A stretch of 64,000 bases of DNA from Actinoallomurus sp963823735 (GTDB taxonomy: Bacteria > Actinomycetota > Actinomycetes > Streptosporangiales > Streptosporangiaceae): the NCBI GenBank assembly GCA_963823735.1, contig CAWGMO010000001.1, positions 434,001-498,000 of the forward strand, given 5' to 3'. A program made the translations under genes and the position numbers. Below the pieces are notes generated by a model. The model ran no database searches and had not been told where the DNA came from. It saw only the letters and a list, made by a program, of their open reading frames with translations. Position 1 is the stretch's first letter; every line of letters starts with the position of its first letter. Below are positions 1-9,041 of this stretch, one piece after another.

Positions 1-1485
1 ATCGAGGACCCGGCCGCCGCGGACTCCGCGACGGTCGCGGCCGTGAACCTCCTCCGCACCATGTCGTTCTCGGGCCGCGCCGACCTCGGCGAGGTCTGGT
101 TCGTGACACGCGGTGCGGTCTCCGTGGGCGCTTCCGACGACGCCGGCTCACCGTTCGCCGCGCCCCTGCTGGGGCTGTCGAAGGTCGTGCCGTTCGAGAA
201 CCCGGCGCTGCGCTGCCGCTGCGTCGACCTCGACGACGACCTCGGGAACCTGGTCACCGAGCTGCGGGCGTCCGCGCCGGACACCGAGATCGCCTGGCGC
301 GGCGGACGCCGTCACGTACGGCGGTTGCAGGCCAGGACGCTCCCACCGCCCCGCAGTCCGAACTTCAACGGGCCCGGCGCGTACGTGGTGACGGGCGGTA
401 TGGGCAGCCTGGGGCTTCAGGTCGCGCGGTGGCTGGCCGAGTCCGGCGTGCGCGACCTGGCCCTGCTCGGCCGGTCGGCGGGCGAGTCACCGGAGCTCTC
501 GGCGCTGCGCGAGCTCGGCGCGCGGGTGTCGCCGGTCGCGGTCGACGTGGCCGACGCCGCCGCGCTGGAGGCGGCCCTGGACCAGGTCAGGAAGGACCTC
601 GGCCCGATACGCGGAGTCGTGCACGCCGCGGGGGTGCTCGCGGACGGGCCGCTGCTGGAGATGGGCGAGGACGAGATCCGCGAGGTCCTCGCGCCGAAGG
701 TGGCCGGCGCCTGGAACCTCGCCCAGGCGACCGCCGACGACGACCTCGACCAGTTCGTGCTGTTCTCCAGCGCGGCCTCCCTGATCGGCTCCCCCGGCCA
801 GGCGAACTACTGCGCGGCCAACGCCTTCCTGGACGCGCTCGCCCTGCGGCGGCGCCGGGAGGGCGCCCCCGCCACGGTCGTCAACTGGGGTCCGTGGGCG
901 GAGGCGGGCATGGCCGCGCGCACCGCGCCGTCGGACGGGCACGCCTCGATGCTCGACCCCGGCGACGGCCTGCTGGTCCTCGGCACGCTGCTGGCGATCC
1001 GGCATCCGCAGGCGATGGTCCTGCCGTTCAACCTGCGCGACCTCCTGCAGTTCTACCCGCCGGGCATCGGCTTCTCCTTCTTCAAGGACGTGCTCAGCGA
1101 GGACGAGGCGCTGCTGCGCTCGTACGGGAACACGGACCGCGCGGCGGAACGGCCCGACCTGGCCCGGCCGTACGTGGCGCCGCGCAACCCGGTGGAGCTG
1201 AAGATCGCCGGGATCTGGCAGTCGGCGCTCGGCCTGTCCTCGATCGGCGTCCTGGACGGCTTCTTCGAGCTGGGCGGCGACTCGGTGTTCGCCAACCAGA
1301 TCCTCGCCCAGGTCAACCGGGCGCTGGGCGTCAGCATCGAGCCCAGGCAGGCGTTCGAGGACTTCTCGGTGGCGCGGCTCGCCGCGCTCGCCGAGGAGCA
1401 GGCGATCGCGCGGTTCGCCGCGATGTCCCCCGACGAGGCCGCCGACCTGCTGAACAGCATGGACGCTCCCGAGGAGCAGCCGTGA
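1..1485 (+). CDS. Type I modular polyketide synthase, C-terminal KR-ACP fragment (5' end outside window)
   Basis: The frame is open from base 1, so the gene starts upstream of the window. What remains is the ketoreductase structural subdomain, the KR NADPH-binding motif TGGMGSLG (391-414), and the KR active-site stretch with FSSAAS and NYCAAN (about 763-825; catalytic Ser, Tyr and Asn present). The terminal acyl carrier protein has its phosphopantetheine serine in GGDS (codon 1281-1283). The KR reads LAD where B-type domains have LDD and lacks the A-type Trp, which points to a B-type (D-hydroxyl) reduction. No thioesterase or docking domain follows the ACP; the protein ends about 65 residues after the ACP serine. 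Product release must therefore use another protein. The stop overlaps the start of the next gene (GTGA at 1482-1485), indicating translational coupling. Confidence 0.93.
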   Translation: MEDPAAADSATVAAVNLLRTMSFSGRADLGEVWFVTRGAVSVGASDDAGSPFAAPLLGLSKVVPFENPALRCRCVDLDDDLGNLVTELRASAPDTEIAWRGGRRHVRRLQARTLPPPRSPNFNGPGAYVVTGGMGSLGLQVARWLAESGVRDLALLGRSAGESPELSALRELGARVSPVAVDVADAAALEAALDQVRKDLGPIRGVVHAAGVLADGPLLEMGEDEIREVLAPKVAGAWNLAQATADDDLDQFVLFSSAASLIGSPGQANYCAANAFLDALALRRRREGAPATVVNWGPWAEAGMAARTAPSDGHASMLDPGDGLLVLGTLLAIRHPQAMVLPFNLRDLLQFYPPGIGFSFFKDVLSEDEALLRSYGNTDRAAERPDLARPYVAPRNPVELKIAGIWQSALGLSSIGVLDGFFELGGDSVFANQILAQVNRALGVSIEPRQAFEDFSVARLAALAEEQAIARFAAMSPDEAADLLNSMDAPEEQP

Positions 1486-2393
1486 CCCTGCTGCGAAACC
1501 GGGCCGCCGACGCGGTCGAGGAGGACCTCGCCATGGCGTTCGGCGCCGAGGACGCGGTGACGACCGTCAGCGGGTCGGCCGCGATCCTCGGCGCGGTCGG
1601 GGAGCTGACCGAGCCGGGCCAGGAGGTCCTGGTGCCCGGCTGGGTGTCCGCCACCGTCGTGAACGCCATCGTCGTGGCGCACCGGATCCCGGTCCTGCTC
1701 GACGTCACGCCCGGCTTCACCACGAGCCTCGCGCACGCCGGCGAGGTCGTCTCGGAACGGACCGGGCTGGTCTGCTACATCCCGTACGGCGGCCACGCGC
1801 CCGACTTCGACGAGTGGGCCGCCTGGGCGGAGCGACGCCGGATCCCGCTGCTCCTCGACCTGGTGGCCTGCGCCGACGTACGTGTGTGGCGCCAGGCCTC
1901 GCGTGCCGCCGCGGCGGTCACGTCGTTCGGGCCGACGAAGCTGCTCGGGCCCGGCGGCGGGGGCGCGCTGCTCGGCCCGTCCCGGCTGGTCGCAGGGGTG
2001 CGGCGGTTCCTGTGCGGAGGGCGGGACGCCTCCGGGCGCAAGAGCGGCATCGGCCTGGACCTGCGGCTCGGCGCGGCCGAGGCGGGATGGGCGCAGGAGC
2101 GCCTGGCGGCCGTGCTCGCCGGCCAGGACGAGCTGCGCGCCTCGACCGCCGTCACGCTCGCGAGCATCCCGCCCGACCGCGGGCTGCCCGGCTGGGACCG
2201 GGAGCCGTACGCGCTCACCAAGGTCCTCTCGCTGGCCGCGCACGGCCAGGACCTGAACCCGGACGCGACCTACCGCAGCGCGGGCTGGCGGCTCGAACTC
2301 GCCCGGCGCGGCCTGACCGACGGTTCACCGCCACGGCTCCCGGCGTTGGACCTCCTCTACGACCGGGTGCGCTCGCACCGGATCACGCTCTGA
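1482..2393 (+). CDS. DegT/DnrJ/EryC1-like PLP-dependent aminotransferase (short)
   Basis: Fold-type I PLP enzyme of the DegT/DnrJ/EryC1 (sugar aminotransferase/AHBA synthase) type. Visible signatures are an early VSGSAA cofactor-phosphate loop, the LLLDL aspartate stretch that contacts the pyridine nitrogen, and SFGPTK with the probable Schiff-base lysine at codon 1938-1940, followed by a Gly-rich loop. It is 303 residues, against roughly 370-400 for the family, and is trimmed mainly at both termini. The GTG start at 1482 overlaps the PKS stop and leaves no room for a longer N-terminus. Position behind a PKS ACP and upstream of sugar-type enzymes suggests amination of a keto-sugar or of the polyketide, but the substrate cannot be read from sequence. 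Catalytic competence is likely because the lysine is retained. Confidence 0.8.
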   Translation: MTLLRNRAADAVEEDLAMAFGAEDAVTTVSGSAAILGAVGELTEPGQEVLVPGWVSATVVNAIVVAHRIPVLLDVTPGFTTSLAHAGEVVSERTGLVCYIPYGGHAPDFDEWAAWAERRRIPLLLDLVACADVRVWRQASRAAAAVTSFGPTKLLGPGGGGALLGPSRLVAGVRRFLCGGRDASGRKSGIGLDLRLGAAEAGWAQERLAAVLAGQDELRASTAVTLASIPPDRGLPGWDREPYALTKVLSLAAHGQDLNPDATYRSAGWRLELARRGLTDGSPPRLPALDLLYDRVRSHRITL

Positions 2394-3272
2394 TGCGGAT
2401 CAGCGACCGGCCCGCCGACGGGCTCACGGTCCCCGACGTCCCGTCCACCTGCTTCGGGTGGGCGCCGTCGGCCTTCCACGGCACCCGCATGGCCGTCGCC
2501 TCCTCCGGAGGGTCGGACCGGCTCGCCCTGCCGTACCGGACGGGCATCGACGGCCGGACCGAGGCGGTGCTGCGCTACCGCCCCTTCGTCGTACTGGACC
2601 GCGACCGCGACCATCCGAACCGGCCGGACCGGTCGGCCGAGGCGGACCTGATCCGTCACGTCGCCGACCAGGAGGGCTCGATACGCCTGGGCGAGCTGAA
2701 CCCGGCCGTCTACCGGCGCGTACGCGACGTCCGCGGGCTGGAGGTGGTCCGCGCCGCGCGGACGCACCTGCACTACCCGCTCGATCGCGGACCCGTCCGC
2801 GATGGACCGCCGTACGCGCCGCAGCGTCACCCGCGCCGGCCGCGCGCCGTGGAAGGTCGAGCTCGGCTCGTCGCTGGGCAGCGCGGAGGCGTGGCGGCGC
2901 GTGGTCGAGATCGAGCACGGCTCCTGGAAGCACGCCGAGCACAGCTCGATCCCCGCGCGGCCGGAGCAGAACCGGTTCTTCGAGGAGTTCCTCACGTTGG
3001 AGGGCCGGTCGTTCGTGGCCGTCTCCCACCTCGACGGCGTTCCCGTGGCGCACATCATCGGCGCCCGCTGGCGGCACGTCGCGATGCTCATGAAGTGGAC
3101 CTACAAGGCGGAGTTCCGCGCGTCCGCGCCGGGCTTCCACCTCATGTGGTGGGTGCTGCGGTGGCTCGATGAGACCGGCACCCGCGTCGTCGACTTCTGC
3201 TCCAACGACTCGGGGTTCGCGTCCGGGTTCGCCAACCACAGCATGACCCGCCGCACGGTGGTGATCTCGTGA
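2393..3272 (+). CDS. BioF2-like GNAT-fold acyltransferase, interrupted by an apparent frameshift near 2780
   Basis: The ATG at 2393 shares its A with the preceding TGA (TGATG). The first half reads in one frame up to a HLHYP stretch near 2779, and the conserved C-terminal half continues in the next frame from about 2781 to 3272. Skipping one base joins the halves without loss, so the lesion is a single extra base (or two missing). The C-terminal half carries Acetyltransf_6 (BioF2-like GNAT) features: a GVPVAH strand, the tyrosine-rich MKWTYKAEF segment, a SAPGFHLMW helix and a late RVVDF strand. Members transfer acyl or aminoacyl groups to amines, for example in peptidoglycan bridges and some natural products. 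Role here is inferred as N-acylation within the pathway. If the break is real the gene is dead. Confidence 0.65.
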
Positions 3273-3961
3273 ACGGACGCCCGGTCGTCGTCTTCGACCT
3301 GTTCGGGACCCTGGCCGTCATGGCGGTCACCGACCCGCTGCCGCCCCCGGCGGAGGTGCTCGGCCGGATCGGATGCGACGCGGAAACGGCACGTGACCTG
3401 CTGGCCGACCTCTACGGCGCGCTCACCACCGAGGCGTTCAGCCCGGAGCCGCGCCAGCCGGACACCCACGACGCGATCGCGCGGTTCCTGGCCTCGCGGG
3501 GCGCTCAGGGAACGCCCGCCGACTGGGTCGAGGTCGCCTGGCACGCGCTCGGCGGTGACCACGAGCCGTTCCTGAAGGTGGCGCCGCACACCGCCGACCT
3601 GCTCGACGCCGCGGACAAGGCCGGGGCCGCCACCGCGATCCTGTCCAACACCCAGCTCCCCGGCGAGCTGATCCGCCGCGCGCTGGCGGCGACCGGCCTG
3701 CTGGAGCGGTTCGACGCCGTGACGATCTCCAGCGAGAGCGGGTGGCGCAAGCCCGAGCCGGCCGCGTTCGCGTACGTGGAGGGGGTCCTGGCGGCCGTGG
3801 CCGGACCGCTGGGCCGCCGGGTCATGGTCGGCGACGACGCCGAACTGGACCTGGCGCCCGCCGCCTCGCTCGGCTACCGGACCCTGCGCGCCGACGCGAC
3901 GGCCACGGGCCCCGGCCTGGCCGCCGGCCTCGCGCGGCTGCTGGAGGACGACGATGGCTGA
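3269..3961 (+). CDS. HAD-superfamily hydrolase
   Basis: 230-residue haloacid-dehalogenase-type phosphatase. Motif I is FDLFGTL near the N-terminus. The usual second catalytic Asp of DxD phosphatases is replaced (D-L-F), which resembles haloacid dehalogenases and some C1-cap hydrolases. Motif II is SNTQ (about residue 126), motif III lysine sits in WRKPEP (about 160), and motif IV is GDDAELD (about 190). A helical cap lies between motifs I and II. The GTG start at 3269 overlaps the previous stop (GTGA), and the end overlaps the next gene by 8 bases. In this operon it may remove a phosphate from a nucleotide-sugar or nucleotide intermediate; that is inference from context only. Confidence 0.82.
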   Translation: MNGRPVVVFDLFGTLAVMAVTDPLPPPAEVLGRIGCDAETARDLLADLYGALTTEAFSPEPRQPDTHDAIARFLASRGAQGTPADWVEVAWHALGGDHEPFLKVAPHTADLLDAADKAGAATAILSNTQLPGELIRRALAATGLLERFDAVTISSESGWRKPEPAAFAYVEGVLAAVAGPLGRRVMVGDDAELDLAPAASLGYRTLRADATATGPGLAAGLARLLEDDDG

Positions 3962-5219
3962 CGGGACCACGTTCCTCCACCTGACGCACGACCGCGCGAT
4001 CGAGGAACAGGCGCAGGAGGAGTACCGGCGGAGCCGTGACCGGCGCTGGCCCGGCGCCGTGGTGCCGACGGTCGCGCGGCTGGCGGCGCTCGCGGCGCTG
4101 CTCCCCGACTGGCCCGCGAACGGCGCCGCGCGCTTCCGCACCGCGAGCGCCTACCTCGGCTGGGCGGCGCGGATCGTACGGGAGGGCGCGACGTCCGCGC
4201 AGGACGTCGCGCACCTGACGGCCCTGGTGGCCCGCGACGGCGTCCCCGCGCGCGTCCTCGACCCGTTCGCCGGCCGCGCCTCACTGCTGGCGCCCCTCGG
4301 CCGTACGGTGCGCGCCGTCGCGGTCGAGCGGGAACACGCGGCCGTACGCCTGGCGCGCGACGCGGTGGGCGCGGGCGCGCTCCGCGGCTCGGCGGCACGG
4401 CTGCCGTTCGGCGGCGGACGCTTCGACGCCGTCGTCACCGACCCGCCGTACTACGACCTCATCCCGTACGAGTCGGTCGGCGGCGGGCCCGCCACGGCCT
4501 TCGACACCGCCGCGTTCGAGCGCATGCTGGAGGCGGGCTTCCGCGAGATGGGCCGCGTCGTCGCCCCCGGCGGGCGCGTCGTCGTCCTCAACACGCCCAA
4601 GCTGCTGGGCTTTCTCGGCCCGCTGTCCCGCTCCGGCCTGACCGTCGCCGGCGCCGCGATGATCAACGTCAAGGAACCGCTCGGCGCGATCGCCGGGACC
4701 GGGCGCTGGTGGGGCAGCAGGATCCTGCTCCTCGACTGCCGCCGCCCCGGCGACGCCCGGCGTACGGCGCCGCGCACTCTGGCGGAGCACCGGTACGGCT
4801 GGGACCGCACGGTGACGGAGTGCGTGGAGGCCCTGCCCGCCGCGCCGCCGGACGACCTCGCCGGGTTCGTCCGCCAGAAGAGGGCGGCGATGATCCGGGA
4901 CTCGGTCGCGGACGCGTTCGGCGGCCCGCCGCCCGGCCCGTACGCGGCCTTCGCCGTCGCCTGGTGCGCCCAGTTCGGCGTGCCGGAGACCAGCCGCGAC
5001 GAGGCCGAGGTCCTCGCCCGCGCCTGCGGCCTGACCCTCGACGAGCCGGTCGCCCAGGGGCTCCTGCGCCTCGACGGGCAGGTCGCACGCCTCGCGCCCC
5101 CGCGCGGCTGGGCCACGGCCCTTCACGCCGCGACGGCCCTGGACCGCGCGGGCGGCACGGCACGCGCGCTCGGCACCGCGGAGTGGTGGCGTCAGTCCGG
5201 TGAGGAGGGCCGCGCGTGA
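3954..5219 (+). CDS. DPPY-motif SAM-dependent amino-methyltransferase (DNA methylase-like)
   Basis: Class I methyltransferase of 421 residues. SAM-binding motif I is DPFAGRAS (about residues 102-109) and catalytic motif IV is DPPYYD starting at residue 163. DPPY is the hallmark of enzymes that methylate exocyclic amino groups (N6-adenine or N4-cytosine), and the sequence resembles the methylase core of DUF1156-type proteins, which are usually about twice this length. No target-recognition domain or restriction endonuclease is evident nearby. It is embedded in a translationally coupled biosynthetic operon (8-base overlap upstream, GTGA downstream), so either a small-molecule base N-methyltransferase or a self-protective DNA modification is possible. 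The C-terminal third is unrecognised. Confidence 0.7.
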   Translation: MADGTTFLHLTHDRAIEEQAQEEYRRSRDRRWPGAVVPTVARLAALAALLPDWPANGAARFRTASAYLGWAARIVREGATSAQDVAHLTALVARDGVPARVLDPFAGRASLLAPLGRTVRAVAVEREHAAVRLARDAVGAGALRGSAARLPFGGGRFDAVVTDPPYYDLIPYESVGGGPATAFDTAAFERMLEAGFREMGRVVAPGGRVVVLNTPKLLGFLGPLSRSGLTVAGAAMINVKEPLGAIAGTGRWWGSRILLLDCRRPGDARRTAPRTLAEHRYGWDRTVTECVEALPAAPPDDLAGFVRQKRAAMIRDSVADAFGGPPPGPYAAFAVAWCAQFGVPETSRDEAEVLARACGLTLDEPVAQGLLRLDGQVARLAPPRGWATALHAATALDRAGGTARALGTAEWWRQSGEEGRA

Positions 5220-6151
5220 GCGTCCTCACCGGCACCGCCGTCGCTCCCGGCCTGGCCGCCGAGGGGCTGGTGAAGCGGTACGGGGACCGGGTCGTCCTGT
5301 CGGGCGTCGACCTGCGCATCGAGCGGGGCGAGATCATGGCGCTGCTCGGCCTCAACGGCGCCGGGAAGACCACGCTCGCCTCGATCATCGCCGGGCTGCG
5401 CACAGCCGACCGGGGGAACGTCGCCGTCGACGGCTTCGACGTGGCGACCGACGTCTGGGCGGCACGCGCGCGGCTCGGCTACGCCGCGCAGGAGACCTCG
5501 CTCTACCCCTCGCTGACCGCGCGGGAGAACCTGTGGTTCTTCGGCCGCCTCGGCGGGCTCGCCTCGCGCGGGCTCAAGGCGAGGGTCGCCGAGCTCGCGG
5601 CGGCCCTGGAGCTGGAGCCCTGGCTGGACCGGCCGGTGCGCGTGCTGTCCGGCGGCGAACGCCGCCGCGTCCACGTGGCGACGGCGATGCTCCACCGCCC
5701 GGCGCTGCTCATCCTGGACGAGCCGACCGCCGGGGTGGACACCGCGTCGCGTACGGCCATCCTCGACCTCGTGCGCGTCGCCGCCGCCGAGGGCTGCGCC
5801 GTCTGCTACTCCACCCACTACCTCGCCGAGGTCGACCGCCTCGGCGGCTCGGTGGCCGTCCTCCACCGTGGCGGGCTCGTCGCCCAGGGAGCGCTGGCCG
5901 ACGTCGTGGCCCGCCACAGCGAGCCCTTCGTCGAGGTGCGCTTCGACGGCGACGCGCCCGCCCTGCCCGCCGGCTTCCGGTACGACGCCGACGGCGACGC
6001 GCTGCGCGTCCACGGCACCGACCACGACCTGTCCGCCGCCATCGTCAACGCCCTCGGCGCCGAGACCCGGCGGCTGCGCCTGCTGCGGGTCGTCGAGCCG
6101 AGCCTCGAATCGGCCTTCCTCACGCTCACACGGACGGAGACACCACGATGA
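5216..6151 (+). CDS. ABC transporter ATP-binding protein (DrrA-type exporter)
   Basis: 311-residue ATPase. The Walker A motif is GLNGAGKTT (about residues 44-52), the signature LSGGERRRV lies near residue 143, Walker B is LLILDEPT, and the switch histidine is in YSTHYL. The roughly 80-residue C-terminal extension after the ATPase core is typical of the DrrA/antibiotic-exporter group that pairs with a separate ABC-2 permease, encoded immediately downstream with an ATGA overlap. It energises export at the cytoplasmic face of the membrane. Location within the cluster suggests export of, and resistance to, the cluster product. Confidence 0.9.
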   Translation: MSVLTGTAVAPGLAAEGLVKRYGDRVVLSGVDLRIERGEIMALLGLNGAGKTTLASIIAGLRTADRGNVAVDGFDVATDVWAARARLGYAAQETSLYPSLTARENLWFFGRLGGLASRGLKARVAELAAALELEPWLDRPVRVLSGGERRRVHVATAMLHRPALLILDEPTAGVDTASRTAILDLVRVAAAEGCAVCYSTHYLAEVDRLGGSVAVLHRGGLVAQGALADVVARHSEPFVEVRFDGDAPALPAGFRYDADGDALRVHGTDHDLSAAIVNALGAETRRLRLLRVVEPSLESAFLTLTRTETPR

Positions 6152-6927
6152 CCCGGCGCGTCTGGACGATCGCCGCGAACGACGCGCGCCTGCTGCGGCG
6201 CGACCCGTTCCCGTACGTCCTGATGACGGTCATGCCCATCCTGTTGATGGCCTTCCTGAAGCCGGCCTACCGGCTGATGTTCGCGGCGACCGGCGCCCAC
6301 CACGCCAACGGTTCCGAGCAGGCCGTCCCCGGCATGGCGATCACGTTCGGCTCGCTGCTCGTCTCGGACGTCGGGTTCGGCTTCTTCCGCGAGCACGGCT
6401 GGGACACCTGGGACCGGCTGAGGGTCGGCGGCGCCCGTTCGGCCGACCTGGTGTTCGGCAAGCTGGCCGTTCCGTGGCTCGTCCTGCTCGTTCAGCAGGC
6501 CGTGCTGTTCGGGGCCGGGGCGGCGGCCTTCGGGCTGCGCGTACGCGGCCTCGCGGCGGCACTGGCGCTGGTCCTGACGATCCTGACGCTGGCGTGCTAC
6601 CTGTGCGCGCTCGCGGCCGCACTCGTCTCGGTCTCACGGACCGTGACGCGGTTCAACACCCTGGCGAGCCTGCTGGCGTTCGTGCTGGCGGGCGCCGGTG
6701 GTGCTCTCACCCCGATCGGCGTACTCCCCGGCTGGGCTCGGGCGGCGGCGATGGGGACCCCCACGTACTGGGTCATGCACGCCTTCCATCTCATCCTGAT
6801 GGATTCGGCGGGCCTGGGGACACGCGTCCTCGGCTCACTCGTGGTCGTCGCCGCGTTCGCCGCCGTGCTCGGCGTCGTGGCGGGAATCCGGTTCCGTGTG
6901 GACGATGCGAAGGTGGCATGGGCATGA
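6148..6927 (+). CDS. ABC-2 type transporter permease
   Basis: 259-residue integral membrane protein with about six hydrophobic segments: one near residues 20-37, one around 60-75, and four in the C-terminal two thirds. This is the size and spacing of DrrB-like ABC-2 permeases. The ATG at 6148 overlaps the ATPase stop (ATGA) and the stop overlaps the next start (ATGA), so the transporter is translated as one unit with its ATPase. A short extracytoplasmic loop rich in His and Gly follows the first segment. It forms the export channel for the product of this operon (inferred from linkage). Confidence 0.88.
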   Translation: MTRRVWTIAANDARLLRRDPFPYVLMTVMPILLMAFLKPAYRLMFAATGAHHANGSEQAVPGMAITFGSLLVSDVGFGFFREHGWDTWDRLRVGGARSADLVFGKLAVPWLVLLVQQAVLFGAGAAAFGLRVRGLAAALALVLTILTLACYLCALAAALVSVSRTVTRFNTLASLLAFVLAGAGGALTPIGVLPGWARAAAMGTPTYWVMHAFHLILMDSAGLGTRVLGSLVVVAAFAAVLGVVAGIRFRVDDAKVAWA

Positions 6928-7889
6928 TCAATGTTGGAGTCATCGGCCTGGGTTCGATGGGCCGGGTGCACCTGGACGCTTACACCGCGAGCCCGCACGC
7001 GGCCGTACGCCACCTGTGCGACGTGGACACGGCGGCGGCCGAGGCACTCGCGAACGGCGCCACCGTCTCCTCGACCGTCGAGGCGGTGGCCGACGACCCG
7101 GACGTCTCCCTCGTGAGCGTCTGCCTCCCTCACCGGCTCCACGTGCCGACGGCGACGGCGCTGCTGGACGCGGGCAAGGCCGTGGTCCTGGAGAAGCCCG
7201 TGGCCGTGGACCTCCACGAGGCGGACAGGCTCCTGGAGGTCGCCGCCCGGTACCCGGGCAAGCTCGTCGTGAAGTCCTACCTGCGGCACAGCGGCCCGTT
7301 CCGCGCCCTGCACGACGCGATCCGCGACGGTGCCGTAGGCGTGCCGCGCCTGGCGGTGGCGACGTTCGCGTCACAGCGCAGGGACGCCTCGGTGCCCGCC
7401 TGGCGCCTGGACCCGGCGGAGAGCGGCGGCGGCGTCGTCCTCGACACCGGGATCCACCTCATCGACGTCCTGCACTGGTGCTTCGGCCCGGAGCGTACGG
7501 TCCTGGCCGCCGACCGGGCCGACGACCGCGGCCTGGATTTGGAGGGCGCGCTCCTCATGACGTTCGAGGACGGCCCGCTGGCCACCCTGGCCCTCACGCA
7601 GGCGAGCGCGGGCAACGGCCTCTTCTACCAACTGGAGATCATCGGCTCGAAGGGGCGTATCGCCGTCGAGCCGGCGGGTTCGGACGCGCTGACCTGCTCG
7701 ATCACGGTCGACGGCAGCACCACCGTCCTCGTGGAGGAGCCCGACTGGTGGAGCCGCGCGAACACCGCGGCCGTCGCGGCGTACGTGGAGAACCTCGCGG
7801 CCGGGCGCCCGCTGGGCGAACCGCCCTCGGACGCGGTGGCCAACCTCGCGACGGTCCTCACCGCGTACGCGAACGGGAGGACGTCGTGA
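6924..7889 (+). CDS. Gfo/Idh/MocA-family NAD(P)-dependent sugar oxidoreductase
   Basis: 321 residues. The N-terminal Rossmann fold has GLGSMG (residues 8-13), the family motif LEKPVA lies near residue 92, and the C-terminal alpha/beta domain carries the DTGIHLIDVLHW stretch with the usual catalytic His. The ATG at 6924 overlaps the permease stop. Family members oxidise or reduce a ring hydroxyl or keto group of sugars and cyclitols, commonly producing the keto-sugar that a DegT aminotransferase then aminates. The DegT-like gene at 1482 makes that pairing plausible here. Substrate is unknown. Confidence 0.88.
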   Translation: MINVGVIGLGSMGRVHLDAYTASPHAAVRHLCDVDTAAAEALANGATVSSTVEAVADDPDVSLVSVCLPHRLHVPTATALLDAGKAVVLEKPVAVDLHEADRLLEVAARYPGKLVVKSYLRHSGPFRALHDAIRDGAVGVPRLAVATFASQRRDASVPAWRLDPAESGGGVVLDTGIHLIDVLHWCFGPERTVLAADRADDRGLDLEGALLMTFEDGPLATLALTQASAGNGLFYQLEIIGSKGRIAVEPAGSDALTCSITVDGSTTVLVEEPDWWSRANTAAVAAYVENLAAGRPLGEPPSDAVANLATVLTAYANGRTS

Positions 7890-9013
7890 AGCTGCTGGTG
7901 AACGCCACGAACTTCGGCCTCGGCAGCGCCGGGAAGATCGCCTCGGTGCTGGCCGAGCTGCCCGGCTCGACGGCGGTCGTGTACGGCTCGGAGCTGGGCG
8001 CGAACGTCTTCGACCGCTCGGTGCCGATCGCGGGCCGGGTGCCGTCGGGAACCCCGCTGGAGCAGGTCATCAGCGAGTACGACCCGGACGTCGCGCTCGT
8101 CGCCCTCGACCCGGACGTCGCCAACGAGCTCGGCCGGCTGAGGTTCCCCGTCGTCTACCTCGACAGCCTCCCGTTCATGTGGACGCAGCCGGAGGAGGTC
8201 CCGGCGGGTGTGGACGCCTACCTCGCGCAGCGGTCGCCGCTGGTCCCCGCCGCGGGTCCCGACGGGCCGCTGCGCGCCGTCGGCAACCTCCACTGGATCG
8301 GCGCGATCGTCCCCTGCGTACGGCCCGAGCCGCCGGACACGGACGACGCCCCCGAGGTGGTCGTCAACCTGGGCGGCCTGGCCTCCTGGTTCAGCCCGGC
8401 CGACGACCTCGCCTACCCCACGCTGATCCTGCCGCCCCTGCTGGCGGAGCTGCGGCACGCCGGATACGGGTCCGTGCTGATCACGACCAGTACGGCCGCG
8501 GTCCCGGTCGTGGAGGCGGTGGTCGAGGGCCACGGCGGCGCTGGCGTGACCGTGCGCTCGATGCCGCACCCGGAGTTCCTCACCGCGATCGCGCACTGCC
8601 GTCTCCTGGTCACCTCCCCCGGCCTCACGACGCTGCTGGAGAGCGGGCACCTGCGCACGCACACCCTGGTGCTCCCGCCGCAGAACCTCAGCCAGTGCCT
8701 GAACATCGCCGGCGTCACGGCCGTCGGCGGCGGCGCCCGCTGCGTGGCGTGGCCCGGCGACCTGCTCGACCTGGAGGAGGTCGAACGCCTGCGGCAGCAG
8801 GGAGAACAGGTGGCGGTCGACTTCATCTACCGCTCCCTCGAACGCGGCCGCGACCGCCGTGACCTGCGCGGCGATCTCCGCGGCGCGATGGCCGCGGCGC
8901 TGGCCGCCGCGCCGTCCAGCCCGGCGGCGGCGCTCACCGACCTCATCGGGGTCGACGGGGCACGGCAGGTGGCTCGACACCTGCGTTCCCTGACCCGGCA
9001 ACCCGCCCGATGA
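7886..9013 (+). CDS. GT-B-like glycosyltransferase (possible cytosylglucuronate-synthase type)
   Basis: 375-residue protein starting at GTG 7886, which overlaps the previous stop. It begins with a GT-B-like first strand and NFGLGSAGK loop, has a central VNLGGLAS segment that looks like the start of the second Rossmann domain, and a C-terminal SPGLTTLLE donor-site-like stretch, as in nucleotide-sugar transferases of the MurG/epimerase superfamily. Together with the neighbouring NDT-fold gene, its layout resembles the cytosylglucuronic acid synthases of blasticidin S and mildiomycin pathways (BlsD/MilC). This is an impression from motif style and neighbourhood, not an alignment. An uncharacterised glycosyltransferase is the safe call. 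Confidence 0.55.
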   Translation: MKLLVNATNFGLGSAGKIASVLAELPGSTAVVYGSELGANVFDRSVPIAGRVPSGTPLEQVISEYDPDVALVALDPDVANELGRLRFPVVYLDSLPFMWTQPEEVPAGVDAYLAQRSPLVPAAGPDGPLRAVGNLHWIGAIVPCVRPEPPDTDDAPEVVVNLGGLASWFSPADDLAYPTLILPPLLAELRHAGYGSVLITTSTAAVPVVEAVVEGHGGAGVTVRSMPHPEFLTAIAHCRLLVTSPGLTTLLESGHLRTHTLVLPPQNLSQCLNIAGVTAVGGGARCVAWPGDLLDLEEVERLRQQGEQVAVDFIYRSLERGRDRRDLRGDLRGAMAAALAAAPSSPAAALTDLIGVDGARQVARHLRSLTRQPAR

Positions 9014-9041
9014 AGACACCGGTATCCCGAAGGAAGGAAGC

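Noticed and set aside
3954..5219. Restriction-modification system
   Set aside because: No endonuclease, specificity subunit or phage-defence neighbours; the gene is locked in a biosynthetic operon by overlapping stops and starts.
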